Assembly: GCA_003507475.1 (NCBI GenBank)
Contig: DNVQ01000036.1
Location: forward strand, 11,455-29,114
DNA length: 17,660 nucleotides
Source: Candidatus Moraniibacteriota bacterium
GTDB taxonomy: Bacteria; Patescibacteriota; Minisyncoccia; Moranbacterales; UBA9337
Direction of reading: 5' to 3'
The notes below the pieces were generated by a model. It was not told the DNA's origin, searched no databases, and was given only the letters and a program-made list of their open reading frames with translations. Shown piece by piece: positions 1 to 7,826 of this stretch (position 1 is its first letter; every line of letters starts with the position of its first letter). Position numbers and translations under genes: made by a program.

Positions 1-773
1 AACCATCCGTTTTTGCCAGCTAGTAAAATTTGATACTCGAATTTTTTTCCTTTTTGCCCACCTTTGTTTTTTGCTAAAATTTTTGATTTAAAAATAGCAA
101 AAGACTGAATTAGTCTGGTTATATTTTTACTAGGCTCCACAGTTCCTACAAAAAGTATATATTTTTTATCTATCCCCAATTTGCCCAAAATTCTCCCAGC
201 ACCCGCATCAGCTAAATTAAAAAATCTCCTATCTAATCCGCTATAAATAACTTCCACCTTGTCTCCTACTTTAAAAATACTATTCAAATCCTCCTTAATA
301 GAATTAGAAACTGCTATAATTTTATCCATTTTTTTAGCCATCAATCGATAAGAAAATTTGTATCTTATCAAAGTTGTCCTATGGAAACATTCTGGAATTT
401 TATAAATTCCCATATCATGAAAGGTGCCAATAGTTTTTCCTTTGTAAGTGGTGGGTATCCTGCTAACTGGAGAGGTAGAGTGCAAAACATCTAATTTTTC
501 CTTTGCCAAAGTAGCGGCAGTTAAAAATTCGTTATACGCTCCAGGCAGATACTGACTATAATCAGAAAATGGATAAAAAACAATTTTAGTATTGGGTCGG
601 CTAAATTTTTTTACATCTTTTTCCCTAACTCGAAAATCAAAAAAAAGCACATATTGATTTTCTTTATCCAATTCTAGAAGATGTCGGATTAATTGATAAG
701 TATAATGACCCGAGCCGATCGCATCTCCTTTTTTCGGATTTAAAATTGTCCTCGCATCTATTCCTATTCGCAT
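1..773 (-). CDS. GT4-family glycosyltransferase, N-terminal part (cut by window edge)
   Basis: Open frame from an ATG at 773 running off the left edge; 257 codons are visible. It starts MRIGIDARTI, the usual opening of GT-B fold group 4 glycosyltransferases, followed by a Gly-rich stretch (GSGHYTYQLI) near residues 21-30. Further on are the conserved interdomain segment IIAVSNSIKEDL and the start of the C-terminal domain with LFVGTVEPSKNITRLIQSF, where the Lys of SKN matches the family's phosphate-binding position. The acceptor-side E-x7-E motif would lie beyond the edge. Family members move a sugar from a nucleotide donor to a lipid-linked or glycan acceptor at the cytoplasmic membrane face. 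It has its own promoter (811-839) and no Shine-Dalgarno, so it is probably a separate transcript from the 63-residue gene upstream. Sugar specificity cannot be read. Confidence 0.93.
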   Translation of the reverse strand, partial: MRIGIDARTILNPKKGDAIGSGHYTYQLIRHLLELDKENQYVLFFDFRVREKDVKKFSRPNTKIVFYPFSDYSQYLPGAYNEFLTAATLAKEKLDVLHSTSPVSRIPTTYKGKTIGTFHDMGIYKIPECFHRTTLIRYKFSYRLMAKKMDKIIAVSNSIKEDLNSIFKVGDKVEVIYSGLDRRFFNLADAGAGRILGKLGIDKKYILFVGTVEPSKNITRLIQSFAIFKSKILAKNKGGQKGKKFEYQILLAGKNGW

Positions 774-810
774 ATATATTGCTTAAATTAAGCGTTTTTT
801 CACCACTCGT

Positions 811-839
811 ATTCTACTATATTTTTTAGTGATTATCAA
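811..839 (-). promoter_or_regulatory. Sigma-70-type promoter for the left-edge glycosyltransferase
   Basis: On the minus strand TTGATA (839-834), 17-nt spacer, then TAGAAT (816-811); five of six bases match consensus in each box. Predicted start near 804, about 30 nt before the ATG at 773. The leader contains the small inverted repeat GCTTAAATTAAGC (781-793) just upstream of the start codon. Confidence 0.65.
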
Positions 840-875
840 GAATGCGCATAAGATTATCTCTTTGTCATATTAATT

Positions 876-912
876 TAAAAAGAGGAGTACAGTGTTATTT
901 GCAATCCCCTTT
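876..912 (-). terminator. Possible terminator after the 63-residue gene
   Basis: Minus-strand arms AAAGGGGA (912-905) and TCCTCTTT (886-879) pair over 8 bp with one G-T wobble, followed by further T residues. The loop is long (18 nt), so this is a weak call. It lies 20 nt past the stop codon at 933. Confidence 0.4.
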
Positions 913-932
913 CACATAGAAAACCATTGAGG

Positions 933-1124
933 TTATTTAACTGGTCCGAGAAAACGTAAAGGAACTCCTACTATACAACCACCTCCTTCTGGAAGCTCGA
1001 TTGTGCATTCATTGTCATAAATCCTTAGCACGCGAAGAACAGTCCCTATTTCATGAGAATCAACCATGCCCTTTATTTTCTTTACAGCGATAGCCAAATT
1101 GCCACTTTTAATTTCACTTACCAC
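933..1124 (-). CDS. Orphan small protein, 63 residues, beta-rich
   Basis: I do not recognise this family. The GTG start at 1124 is chosen because a perfect AGGAGG (1136-1131) precedes it by six bases; the overlapping ATG at 1126 hits a stop after one codon. The protein has no signal peptide or membrane segment. Residues 25-60 alternate hydrophobic and polar residues, with HEIGTVLRVLRIYDNEC, then a Gly-rich turn (PEGGGC) and IVGVPLRFLGPV; this looks like a small SH3-like barrel, by eye only. Cys40 and Cys50 flank the turn. It lies 46 nt downstream of the S41 protease and may be read through from it; I found no convincing promoter of its own. The Shine-Dalgarno contrasts with the flanking conserved genes. 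A real gene is likely; function unknown. Confidence 0.75.
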   Translation of the reverse strand: MVSEIKSGNLAIAVKKIKGMVDSHEIGTVLRVLRIYDNECTIELPEGGGCIVGVPLRFLGPVK

Positions 1125-1130
1125 ATCACA

Positions 1131-1136
1131 CCTCCT
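1131..1136 (-). promoter_or_regulatory. Strong Shine-Dalgarno deciding a GTG start
   Basis: AGGAGG on the minus strand, six bases before GTG at 1124. It excludes the overlapping ATG at 1126, which is followed at once by a stop. Confidence 0.8.
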
Positions 1137-1170
1137 ATTTTTGAAATAATAATAGACTCTATTGTTTATT

Positions 1171-2472
1171 CTACTTCAATAATTCTAAAGCCTTGTCCAA
1201 TTGAGGGTCTCTGTTTTTATCGTAGTCCTCCTCTGTTAGTTCAATTTCCACATCAGGGTTTATCCCTTTTTCATTTATTTGCTCTTCTTTGGGAGTAAGC
1301 CATCTAGCTACGGTAATTTTAACAGATGAATCTCCCTTTAGATTCAATAATTCCTGAACTGAACCTTTTCCATAAGATTTCTTACCCACTAGAGTTACAT
1401 TTTCGCGGTTATCCTTCAGCGCACCAGCCAAAATTTCAGAAGCACTAGCACTGCCTTCATTTATCAAAACCACCGTTTTGATTCCGCTTAATTCACCCCT
1501 TCCCCTGGAGTAGAATTTTTTCTTTTTACCTTCCTTATCCTCTTCTATTACCACCACTTTTCCATTGGGTAAAACAAAGCCAGCCATATCAATAGCTACA
1601 TCCAGGTATCCTCCCGGATTGTTGCGAAGGTCAATTACAACACCCTTTGCATCCTTGGGCATAGCTGAAATCAATTTTCCAAATTTTATAGCCGTGTCAT
1701 CACCAAAACGAACTACATTAAAGTAAGCAATATTATTTTTCATTTCAAAAGTAACGCTTTCCACTCGAATAACTCCCCTTTTAACTAATATATCTTTTGT
1801 TTTCTCCTCGCCATCCGCTCGATAAACAGTTAATTTAACTTCTGTTCCATCTTTGCCTCTTATTTTTGAAACTGCCACATCAATACTCATATCAGCAGTT
1901 GATTCATCATTAACTTTCAATATTTTATCTCCTGTTCTGAGTCCAGCTCTTTCGGCAGGAGAATCTTTGAGCGGAGAAATAACAGTCAAAATACCTTGTT
2001 TAATTCCCAACTCTGCTCCAATTCCTTCGAAAGTTCCTTCTATATCAGCATTAAATTCTTTATTTTCTTCGGGATCCAAGAAAACCGTATATGGATCTTC
2101 GGTAGCCGACAACATCCCCCTTATTGAATTATAAACTAACTCTTCCGTAGTTAGCTTTTCCGCATCAACATATTTCTCTTTAAGTTTATCAAAAACTTCC
2201 CAATATAAAGACATATCCACTTGACTCTTGTCTTTGATATCTTTTAGCTCCAAAGACTTATCAAGTGAAACCTGTCCCTTGTTGGGATTGTTTTCTTGCC
2301 CTCTTTCAAATCCAATCCAAAAAACAAGCGCCAAAACCAAAAAGATCATTACTAATTTTAAATAATAATCCAAAACATGTTTATTGCTTTTTGTAGCATT
2401 ACTGTTATGCTCAGTTTTAACAGTATCTATTACTTCATCTTTTTTTTCGTTTTCTTCTTTTATTTCATTCAT
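1171..2472 (-). CDS. S41-family C-terminal processing protease (CtpA/CtpB type)
   Basis: 433 residues, an ordinary length for the family. The cytoplasmic N-terminus is acidic and Lys-rich (1-38), then one membrane helix at about 39-57, so the protease domain is extracytoplasmic. A PDZ domain lies at about 145-235 (EGIGAELGI, SPAERAGLRTGDKILKVND). The S41 core follows, with DLRNNPGGYL (281-290), catalytic GSASASEILAGAL (Ser343) and SYGKGSVQ (Lys369, Gln373), the Ser/Lys dyad of the family. These enzymes trim C-terminal tails of exported proteins. It sits 25 nt after the GT2 gene on the same strand and is probably co-transcribed with the glycan genes. The ATG at 2472 has no Shine-Dalgarno. The family is certain; the substrate is unknown. 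Confidence 0.97.
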   Translation of the reverse strand: MNEIKEENEKKDEVIDTVKTEHNSNATKSNKHVLDYYLKLVMIFLVLALVFWIGFERGQENNPNKGQVSLDKSLELKDIKDKSQVDMSLYWEVFDKLKEKYVDAEKLTTEELVYNSIRGMLSATEDPYTVFLDPEENKEFNADIEGTFEGIGAELGIKQGILTVISPLKDSPAERAGLRTGDKILKVNDESTADMSIDVAVSKIRGKDGTEVKLTVYRADGEEKTKDILVKRGVIRVESVTFEMKNNIAYFNVVRFGDDTAIKFGKLISAMPKDAKGVVIDLRNNPGGYLDVAIDMAGFVLPNGKVVVIEEDKEGKKKKFYSRGRGELSGIKTVVLINEGSASASEILAGALKDNRENVTLVGKKSYGKGSVQELLNLKGDSSVKITVARWLTPKEEQINEKGINPDVEIELTEEDYDKNRDPQLDKALELLK

Positions 2473-2497
2473 AAAAAATAAATATACTAAACTTTCT

Positions 2498-3328
2498 CTA
2501 ATTACTTATACTAATTCTTGGATTCTGCTTTCCTCGATACTTTAAAAAATATTTAATCGCACTACTTATATGAACCCAGGTCAATTTATTAAAAAATATA
2601 GAATAAAAAAATCCATTTTTTCCGCTTCCTTTTCCGTGATAATGAAGCATTTCAACCAAAGGATAATAAATCACTCTGTATCCGTTTTCCCAAAATCTTC
2701 TGCACCAATCCACATCCTCCATGTACATAAAAAATCTCTCATCCATTGGTCCAACTTTTTCAAAAATCTTTCTTGGTATCAGCATAGCTGAACCCATAAG
2801 CCAATCCACATCCATGGGCTCTTTACGATTGTAATCCTTCATCAAAAACCATTCTAAATGTTTTCTGGCAAAAGGCAATTTTCCCAAAACAGTCCGCCTA
2901 TACATAATTGTGATGGGTTTATAAAAACGAAAACAAGAATCTTGAGGAGTTCCATTAAAATTCAGCAACCTAGGACCAATCATTCCCAAGGTATTATCTT
3001 TTTTTGCATATTCTAACATTTTTTCCACTGAATTTTTTTTAACTAGGATATCTCCATTTAAAATCAAAAAATAATCACCCGAGCTATTTTCAATTCCAGT
3101 ATTAACCAATTTCTTAAAGCCAACATTTTCAGTAAAAGAGAAAAATTTTACTGTCGGAAATTCCTCTCTCATCATCATTTCAGTTACTTCTTCCGTAGCA
3201 CTATCGGCTACAATTATCTCATACTCTATATTTTTCACATTATTCAAAATAGAATTAATGCAAAGCTTTAAAAGATCTGGGTTTTTGTAATTAGTAATAA
3301 TAATAGAAAGGTCCATGGGTTGATACAT
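2498..3328 (-). CDS. GT2-family glycosyltransferase (rhamnosyltransferase-like)
   Basis: 276 residues, GT-A fold. The start has LSIIITNYKNPDLLKLCINS; ADSATEEV replaces the common D-N-x-S segment after the second strand. The metal/nucleotide site is LILNGDILV (Asp93). A second half contains DWLMGSAMLIPR (175-186) and the catalytic-base-like MYMEDVDWCRR (201-211), the ED-W pattern of WbbL-like enzymes. A basic, hydrophobic C-terminus (FYSIFFNKLTW onward) suggests peripheral membrane contact. It likely adds one sugar to a lipid-linked glycan at the inner membrane face. ATG at 3328 or the second ATG at 3316 (Met5) could start it; neither has a good Shine-Dalgarno. It is 28 nt downstream of the LCP gene and likely in the same operon. 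Donor sugar is not determinable. Confidence 0.95.
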   Translation of the reverse strand: MYQPMDLSIIITNYKNPDLLKLCINSILNNVKNIEYEIIVADSATEEVTEMMMREEFPTVKFFSFTENVGFKKLVNTGIENSSGDYFLILNGDILVKKNSVEKMLEYAKKDNTLGMIGPRLLNFNGTPQDSCFRFYKPITIMYRRTVLGKLPFARKHLEWFLMKDYNRKEPMDVDWLMGSAMLIPRKIFEKVGPMDERFFMYMEDVDWCRRFWENGYRVIYYPLVEMLHYHGKGSGKNGFFYSIFFNKLTWVHISSAIKYFLKYRGKQNPRISISN

Positions 3329-3356
3329 CTCAATTTAAGGCTTATTTTTTAATATT

Positions 3357-4559
3357 CTATTTATTCTCTCCTGTTGCGGTCGTGGTCGTTACTGGAAATA
3401 TGTTACTAAACATTTGATTAATTGAGTTATAATTATCCCCTATTGGAAGAAGAATATATCCAGTTTCTTTAGTTTCTGTCGGGTTATAAAGCAATCCTTC
3501 TTGGGAATTTTCCAATACTTTTTGAATTATTTCAGGATTTTGCATACCTTTTTCCAACTCATAAAGTTTTTTCATTTCCCACAGCTCAAGATCGGTTTTT
3601 AAGTTATTTCCCAAAGCGCTAGCTATAGCGTTAATTTTTTCAAAATCAGTCAATGTTCCAAGAGAAACGGCTTTTTCTTTAATTTCCTGAATAATCATTT
3701 GCTGTCTGCGTGCCCGCTGGAAATCACTTGACGTAACTCTGGAGCGTGCGTAACAAAGAGCTTTTTCACCATTTAAAGTTTGTGTTCCGGCGGGAAGCTT
3801 AAAATCACCTCCGCATTCAACATTGGGATTTGTGCAAAGTTTATAAGTTGCCGCAACATATTTAGAGCCATCTTTACGAGTATGATATTTATATTCAAAG
3901 TTTCCAGTTGGCTTGGTAAATGTATAGGAATCACAAACCCGCTCTTCATTAAATTGCATTGCTTCCTCAAAAGGCTGGTCTAGAGTTACTTCAATTCCGC
4001 CAATAGCATCAATTAAATCAGTGAAGCCCTTAAAATTAATCACAGCCGCATAATGAACTTCCTGTCCGATTATTTTTCCCACCACTTCTTTCATGCCCGA
4101 AATCCCAGCATTTTTTCCATCTTGCTGTCCGAGCGCATATACTGCGTTAATTTTGCTCTTAGATCCTGAGTTGGGATTGTCAACATACAAATCACGAGGA
4201 ATGGATAAAAAAGCAGCTTTATTTTCAAGAGGTTTAACGCTGAGAACTATAATTGTGTCTGCCAGCGTTCCGCCTCCAGGGACATTTTCTCCTCTCATTC
4301 CCAAAAGCAAAATATTAATGCGCCCCTCTTTTTCACCTTTTAAATTATTTTCTACTCCCGGCAAAGATTTAGCGATACTGCTAAAAATCCCTCCTTCAGT
4401 AGAAATCTTACCCAAAAATCCGCCTGTTTTATAAAAAATAGCTCCAACAACTAAAAGAAAAACGATAATAATTATAATAATTATTTTTTTCTTCTTACTT
4501 CCCTTATCACTCGCAACTTCCTTAAAATTTCCCATCTTGTTTCGACTAAAAAAATTCAT
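3357..4559 (-). CDS. LCP (LytR-CpsA-Psr) family glycopolymer attachment protein
   Basis: 400 residues. A short basic cytoplasmic N-terminus ends in a Lys run, followed by one membrane helix (about 26-44) that opens with seven or more Ile residues, then an extracytoplasmic LCP domain at about 80-300. Diagnostic pieces are INILLLGMRG (81-90), LADTIIVLSV (99-108), AFLSIPRDLYVD (116-127), INAVYALG, VINFKGFTDLIDAIGGIEV, and CYARSRVTSSDFQRARRQQ (269-287), which hold the conserved Arg/Asp residues that bind pyrophosphate. The family transfers glycans from undecaprenyl-pyrophosphate to the cell wall or another surface acceptor. Between the DQPF segment (194-197) and the LPAGTQTLNG segment (255-264) lies an insert containing Cys209, Cys242 and Cys249; Cys269 follows. 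A low-complexity Thr-rich tail closes the protein. Neighbours on both sides are glycosyltransferases. Confidence 0.96.
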   Translation of the reverse strand: MNFFSRNKMGNFKEVASDKGSKKKKIIIIIIIVFLLVVGAIFYKTGGFLGKISTEGGIFSSIAKSLPGVENNLKGEKEGRINILLLGMRGENVPGGGTLADTIIVLSVKPLENKAAFLSIPRDLYVDNPNSGSKSKINAVYALGQQDGKNAGISGMKEVVGKIIGQEVHYAAVINFKGFTDLIDAIGGIEVTLDQPFEEAMQFNEERVCDSYTFTKPTGNFEYKYHTRKDGSKYVAATYKLCTNPNVECGGDFKLPAGTQTLNGEKALCYARSRVTSSDFQRARRQQMIIQEIKEKAVSLGTLTDFEKINAIASALGNNLKTDLELWEMKKLYELEKGMQNPEIIQKVLENSQEGLLYNPTETKETGYILLPIGDNYNSINQMFSNIFPVTTTTATGENK

Positions 4560-4576
4560 AAATTTACGCTACTCTA

Positions 4577-5716
4577 TTATTTATTAAACGAATTAAAAAG
4601 ATTCAGCATTTTTTGAGCTGACTCCTTCCACGAAAAAAGATGATTTTTGATTAAGCCCAGCCCAATCAGATTCTCTCTTTTTTTCTTATCAACACAAATA
4701 TTATATAACATATCTGATAAATTATCAATACTTTGAGGGTCAAAATACATATCTTCTTCCACTCCCACCTCTCGATGAGGAGAAATATCAGAAGCTAAAA
4801 CTGGCACACCCTGACTCATAGACTCTAAAATCGGTATTCCAAAACCTTCATAAAAAGATGGAAACACAAAGACCTCCGCCATCTTGTATACAATTGATTT
4901 ATCTATTGTATCGATAAACCCAGGAAAACAAACTTCTTTGCTTAGCTTATTCACCGCCAAGGCTTCGTCAATTTTTTTATCAAAGTTATGAGCTCTTCTA
5001 TTACCAGCCAAAACCAGTTTCACACCAGGAATCTTGCCCCTTATTTTACCGTAAGCATTTATCAAAAGTGGAATATTTTTTCGAGGTTGTAGGGTGCCTA
5101 AATATAATATAAATTTTTCTGGCAACTTATATTTTTCTTTAATCATTTGTTTTACCTCTTGGTTAAATTCTCGCTCAACAATATTTGTCGAATTAAAAAT
5201 CACTTCTATTTTAGATTCAGCTACTTTATAATATTTCAAAATTTCATCTTTGGTAAATTGACTCACGGCAATTACCTTATCCGACCTCTTGATACTCCTG
5301 GGTATAAGCAAGTCCAAAAAAAATAAATCTTTCCTTAAAATCATATCGCGATAAGCCTTAAAAGAAACATCGTGAATATGCGTTACTACTTTCACGGCTT
5401 TGGGAATAAAAAAGGGCAAGATATATTCAGTATGGAAAACATCAATTTTATTTTTACGAAAAAAAATCGGCATCGTCCAAGCTGCCCACACAAATTTATT
5501 TTTAGCTTTCAATGAAACTACTCGGGCATTTTTTTTATCACTCAAGTTTAAATCTTTGTTTATATTTTCTAAAACTTTTTCATCATTGGAATCGGTAAGC
5601 AGTAAATACTCATTTATTTTATCCAGCTCCAAAATATTTTTAGTCAATTCTAAGACTACCACCTCACTGCCGGTTCTTTGCTTACCAATATTTCTAATAT
5701 CAATTGCAATTTTCAT
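4577..5716 (-). CDS. GT4-family glycosyltransferase, 379 residues
   Basis: Complete GT-B enzyme. The N-terminal domain opens MKIAIDIRNIG and contains the HIHDVSF segment (113-119) and VIAVSQFTKDEILKYY (148-163). The C-terminal donor domain has LYLGTLQPRKNIPLLINAY (204-222; Arg212/Lys213 at the phosphate site), LVLAGNR, and VFVFPSFYEGFGIPILES with the E-x7-E pair Glu290/Glu298, then GVPVLASDIS. The organisation matches mannosyl- or other hexosyl-transferases of exopolysaccharide clusters. Its ATG (5716) directly follows the stop of the DUF559 gene, with no gap; AAGGA about ten bases upstream is only a partial Shine-Dalgarno, so translation may be coupled. The downstream LCP gene is 17 nt away. 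The family is certain; the donor is unknown. Confidence 0.96.
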   Translation of the reverse strand: MKIAIDIRNIGKQRTGSEVVVLELTKNILELDKINEYLLLTDSNDEKVLENINKDLNLSDKKNARVVSLKAKNKFVWAAWTMPIFFRKNKIDVFHTEYILPFFIPKAVKVVTHIHDVSFKAYRDMILRKDLFFLDLLIPRSIKRSDKVIAVSQFTKDEILKYYKVAESKIEVIFNSTNIVEREFNQEVKQMIKEKYKLPEKFILYLGTLQPRKNIPLLINAYGKIRGKIPGVKLVLAGNRRAHNFDKKIDEALAVNKLSKEVCFPGFIDTIDKSIVYKMAEVFVFPSFYEGFGIPILESMSQGVPVLASDISPHREVGVEEDMYFDPQSIDNLSDMLYNICVDKKKRENLIGLGLIKNHLFSWKESAQKMLNLFNSFNK

Positions 5717-6115
5717 TTATAAATATTCCTTAATTCTTAAAATTACACCCTCTAAATTGTTGTTTATTTCATTATTCCAAAATCTCAAAACGTTAAATCC
5801 TTTGTTTTCTAAAAATTCAGTTCTTATTTTTTCCTTTTCTCCACTAAATTCTTTTTTGTGTTGCCAACCATCTATTTCTATAATCAGACTCTTCTCCTTA
5901 CAATAAAAATCTACTATATAATTATCAAACGAATGTTGCCTTCTGAATTTATAACCTAATTGATTTCCTTTAATTCTGGACCATAAAATAATTTCTTGAG
6001 GAGTTAAGTTTTTTCTCAATACTTTTCTTAATTTCTTTATCCTCTCCCTCTTGTACTCAAGGGGGAGATGTCCAACAGGACAGAGGGGGTTTCTAAATCT
6101 TCTCGTTGTCTCCAT
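5717..6115 (-). CDS. DUF559-family nuclease-like protein
   Basis: 132 residues. From about residue 24 the protein matches the DUF559 fold (related to very-short-patch-repair and restriction-endonuclease-like nucleases): LRKNLTPQEIILWSRIKGNQ, YKFRRQHSFDNYIVDFYC (55-72), LIIEIDGWQH (77-86), LRFWNNEI. Asp69, Glu80 and Asp82 sit in a PD-(D/E)xK-like arrangement, so metal-dependent nuclease activity is plausible but unproven in this family. The first ~23 residues are encoded by a G/C-rich repeat (6040-6092), so this N-terminus is probably an add-on. There is no other Met; a TTG inside the core is a possible alternative start. No Shine-Dalgarno. It abuts the GT4 gene at 5716 but has no obvious role in glycan synthesis; such genes often accompany repeats and insert between operon members. 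Confidence 0.88.
   Translation of the reverse strand: METTRRFRNPLCPVGHLPLEYKRERIKKLRKVLRKNLTPQEIILWSRIKGNQLGYKFRRQHSFDNYIVDFYCKEKSLIIEIDGWQHKKEFSGEKEKIRTEFLENKGFNVLRFWNNEINNNLEGVILRIKEYL
6040..6092 (-). repeat. REP-like double-hairpin repeat, copy A (inside DUF559 gene)
   Basis: Read on the minus strand this begins AAACCCCCTCTGTCC and ends GAGGGAGAGGA. It holds two hairpins: GTCC-AACA-GGAC (6070-6081) and a 10-bp stem (6044-6053 with 6058-6067, loop TACT, one G-T wobble). It aligns along its length with copy B at 6133-6180, in the opposite orientation. It is translated as the first part of the DUF559 protein. Confidence 0.75.
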
Positions 6116-6132
6116 AAAATTTAAACTTATTC

Positions 6133-6180
6133 AAACCCCTCCGCCCTACGGGCACCTCCCCTTCCAAGGGGAGGAGAGGA
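6133..6180 (+). repeat. REP-like double-hairpin repeat, copy B
   Basis: Begins AAACCCCTCCGCCC and ends GGAGGAGAGGA. Hairpins are GCCC-TAC-GGGC (6143-6153) and an 8-bp stem (6155-6162 with 6167-6174, loop TCCA). It fills most of the gap between the polymerase/ligase-like gene (stop at 6184) and the DUF559 gene. It is strikingly G/C-rich against its surroundings and has no T-run, so it is not a plain terminator. Confidence 0.75.
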
Positions 6181-6183
6181 TCT

Positions 6184-7770
6184 TTAATTTTTAATTAAAG
6201 AAATTCCCATCCACACCCATAAAAATCCTAACATAATTCCAGCATTAAATAAATTAGGAATAATTATTGCTACCGAACTCAATACCACAAAAAGATAGAA
6301 AAAATCCATCCCGCTATCTTGGCGCAAAAATTTACCTTCTCTTATTTTTTTAAAGAAAAATAACTTTCCTCTTCCCAAAATATATCCTATCAAAATTAAA
6401 AATGAAATTATCCCAAAGATCCCTGAGCCCAGCCATATTTCCAGAAAAATATTACTAGAATTCAATCCTGCCCCTCTTTCGTCTTTCCCTAAAATTTCAG
6501 AAATATTTCCCCAACCTATTCCAAAAACTAAATTGTTCTTTATTTCGTCAAAAGATTTTACATAAATTTCTTGACGGATACTTACATTGGGATCTTTGCG
6601 ATATATTTTTTTAATTATACTCCCAGCCAGCATCTCTCTTTCTATGTCTTCAAGATTAATGTGCTTGCAATCATATGCATTCAATTCAACTACATCACCA
6701 ATGGGGCTTGGAATTTCTATTTCACTTTGGCAAGCAATAGTTATTTCTTGCTCTCCCGAGGCAGTGCTTTGAATTCGATTGTTAAGTTGAAAATTAGTAA
6801 GGTTAAATAAATATACTAACGCCACAGATAATAAAATAGACGCGATAAACATAAAAAATAATTTCGCATTTCTTTTTAACAAGAGATATAAAAGCATTCC
6901 AAATGTAATTAATACCGTTCCCAACCAAGCGCTTCTGGCCACAGTCAATATTAAAGCTACCCAAGTTAGAATTATTAAAAACCACACAAAACAACTATAT
7001 CCAAACATAAAAGTTTTTACTCCCAACTTCAATAATTTCATTTTGCAATAAAAATTGTAAGCTACCACATACAAAACACTCAAAAGAAAAACCAAAAAAA
7101 TACCCAACCAATCAGATTCACTAAAAGTTCCATTGGCTCTGCCAGGCATAACCTCAAAATGATTTCCGCCTCTCATAAATTGCCAATTTTGCCAAATTGA
7201 ATAAATAACCACTACAAAAGATGATGTTAGAAAAAAAGGAACTATTTTTTTAATATCCTCCAAATTTCTAATAAATATTCTCACTAAAAAATAAAGCAAG
7301 GCAAAAGATGTGATAATTATCGAATGTTTAACAGCTAGCTCAACATTTAAAGCATTCAAGCTTCCCAAAAATCCACCCAAAACAAATAATACCAAAATAT
7401 ATTCAGTCCATTGGAATTTGGGCAATTTAAAATTAAGTCTGCCACCCATATGGCGAATTCCAACTGCCAGAAAAGTCACAAGTCCCAAAAGTTGATACGG
7501 ACGAATTGATAGTCCAATATCCTCAGGAGCTAAATTTATATTTTCCAAAGCGATTGTCCCGATAAAAAACAAAAAACTCCAGCCTGGCCGATATAATGCC
7601 AATAAAAAGGTAATGCCAGCTACAAATAAAAAGTCCCCTATATTTTTTAAAGGTAAAAATCCAACATTATTTGCAATAATCAGAAATATAACCAATGCAA
7701 TGTTAAATACTAGAAGATAATACTTAAGAGTGTTGATTCTATTGACAATTTCTTTAATTTGTGCCATCAT
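6184..7770 (-). CDS. O-antigen ligase / Wzy-like polytopic membrane protein
   Basis: 528 residues from the ATG at 7770; the frame extends upstream to a TTG at 7845, but that would overlap the divergent gene and its Shine-Dalgarno. Ten or more membrane helices are visible. TVARSAWLGT (276-285) resembles the conserved T-x-S-R-x-A/G helix of the Wzy_C/O-antigen ligase superfamily. A large extracytoplasmic loop (about 326-440) carries SIRQEIYVKSFDEIKNN, FGIGWGNISEILG and LNSSNIFLEIWLGSGIFG, matching the GxGxGN and HN-xxLExxxxxG signatures. The usual His of the HN pair is Ser here (residues 438-439). Two Cys (347, 368) lie in the loop. The family polymerises lipid-linked repeat units or transfers finished glycans to an acceptor outside the membrane. 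It heads a run of glycosyltransferase and LCP genes. No Shine-Dalgarno. Confidence 0.9.
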   Translation of the reverse strand: MMAQIKEIVNRINTLKYYLLVFNIALVIFLIIANNVGFLPLKNIGDFLFVAGITFLLALYRPGWSFLFFIGTIALENINLAPEDIGLSIRPYQLLGLVTFLAVGIRHMGGRLNFKLPKFQWTEYILVLFVLGGFLGSLNALNVELAVKHSIIITSFALLYFLVRIFIRNLEDIKKIVPFFLTSSFVVVIYSIWQNWQFMRGGNHFEVMPGRANGTFSESDWLGIFLVFLLSVLYVVAYNFYCKMKLLKLGVKTFMFGYSCFVWFLIILTWVALILTVARSAWLGTVLITFGMLLYLLLKRNAKLFFMFIASILLSVALVYLFNLTNFQLNNRIQSTASGEQEITIACQSEIEIPSPIGDVVELNAYDCKHINLEDIEREMLAGSIIKKIYRKDPNVSIRQEIYVKSFDEIKNNLVFGIGWGNISEILGKDERGAGLNSSNIFLEIWLGSGIFGIISFLILIGYILGRGKLFFFKKIREGKFLRQDSGMDFFYLFVVLSSVAIIIPNLFNAGIMLGFLWVWMGISLIKN

Positions 7771-7815
7771 ATGTTTGTATTTATTTAAATAATTTATTTC
7801 AAAAAAATCAGGTTT

Positions 7816-7821
7816 AGGAGG
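7816..7821 (+). promoter_or_regulatory. Strong Shine-Dalgarno of the 96-residue membrane protein
   Basis: AGGAGG ends five bases before ATG 7827. It lies within the reverse-strand upstream extension of the ligase-like frame, supporting the shorter start of that gene. Confidence 0.8.
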
Positions 7822-7826
7822 TTGCA

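Noticed and set aside
1137..1200. Promoter for the 63-residue gene
   Set aside because: TTGAAG (minus strand, 1179-1174) has no acceptable -10 at 16-18 nt; read-through from the protease gene is equally likely.
4093..4434. 113-codon plus-strand frame opposite the LCP gene
   Set aside because: Antisense shadow of the conserved LCP domain.
5400..5906. 168-codon plus-strand frame opposite the GT4 and DUF559 genes
   Set aside because: It is antisense to two clear genes, is composed of Phe/Leu/Ser-rich shadow sequence, and has no Shine-Dalgarno or family features.
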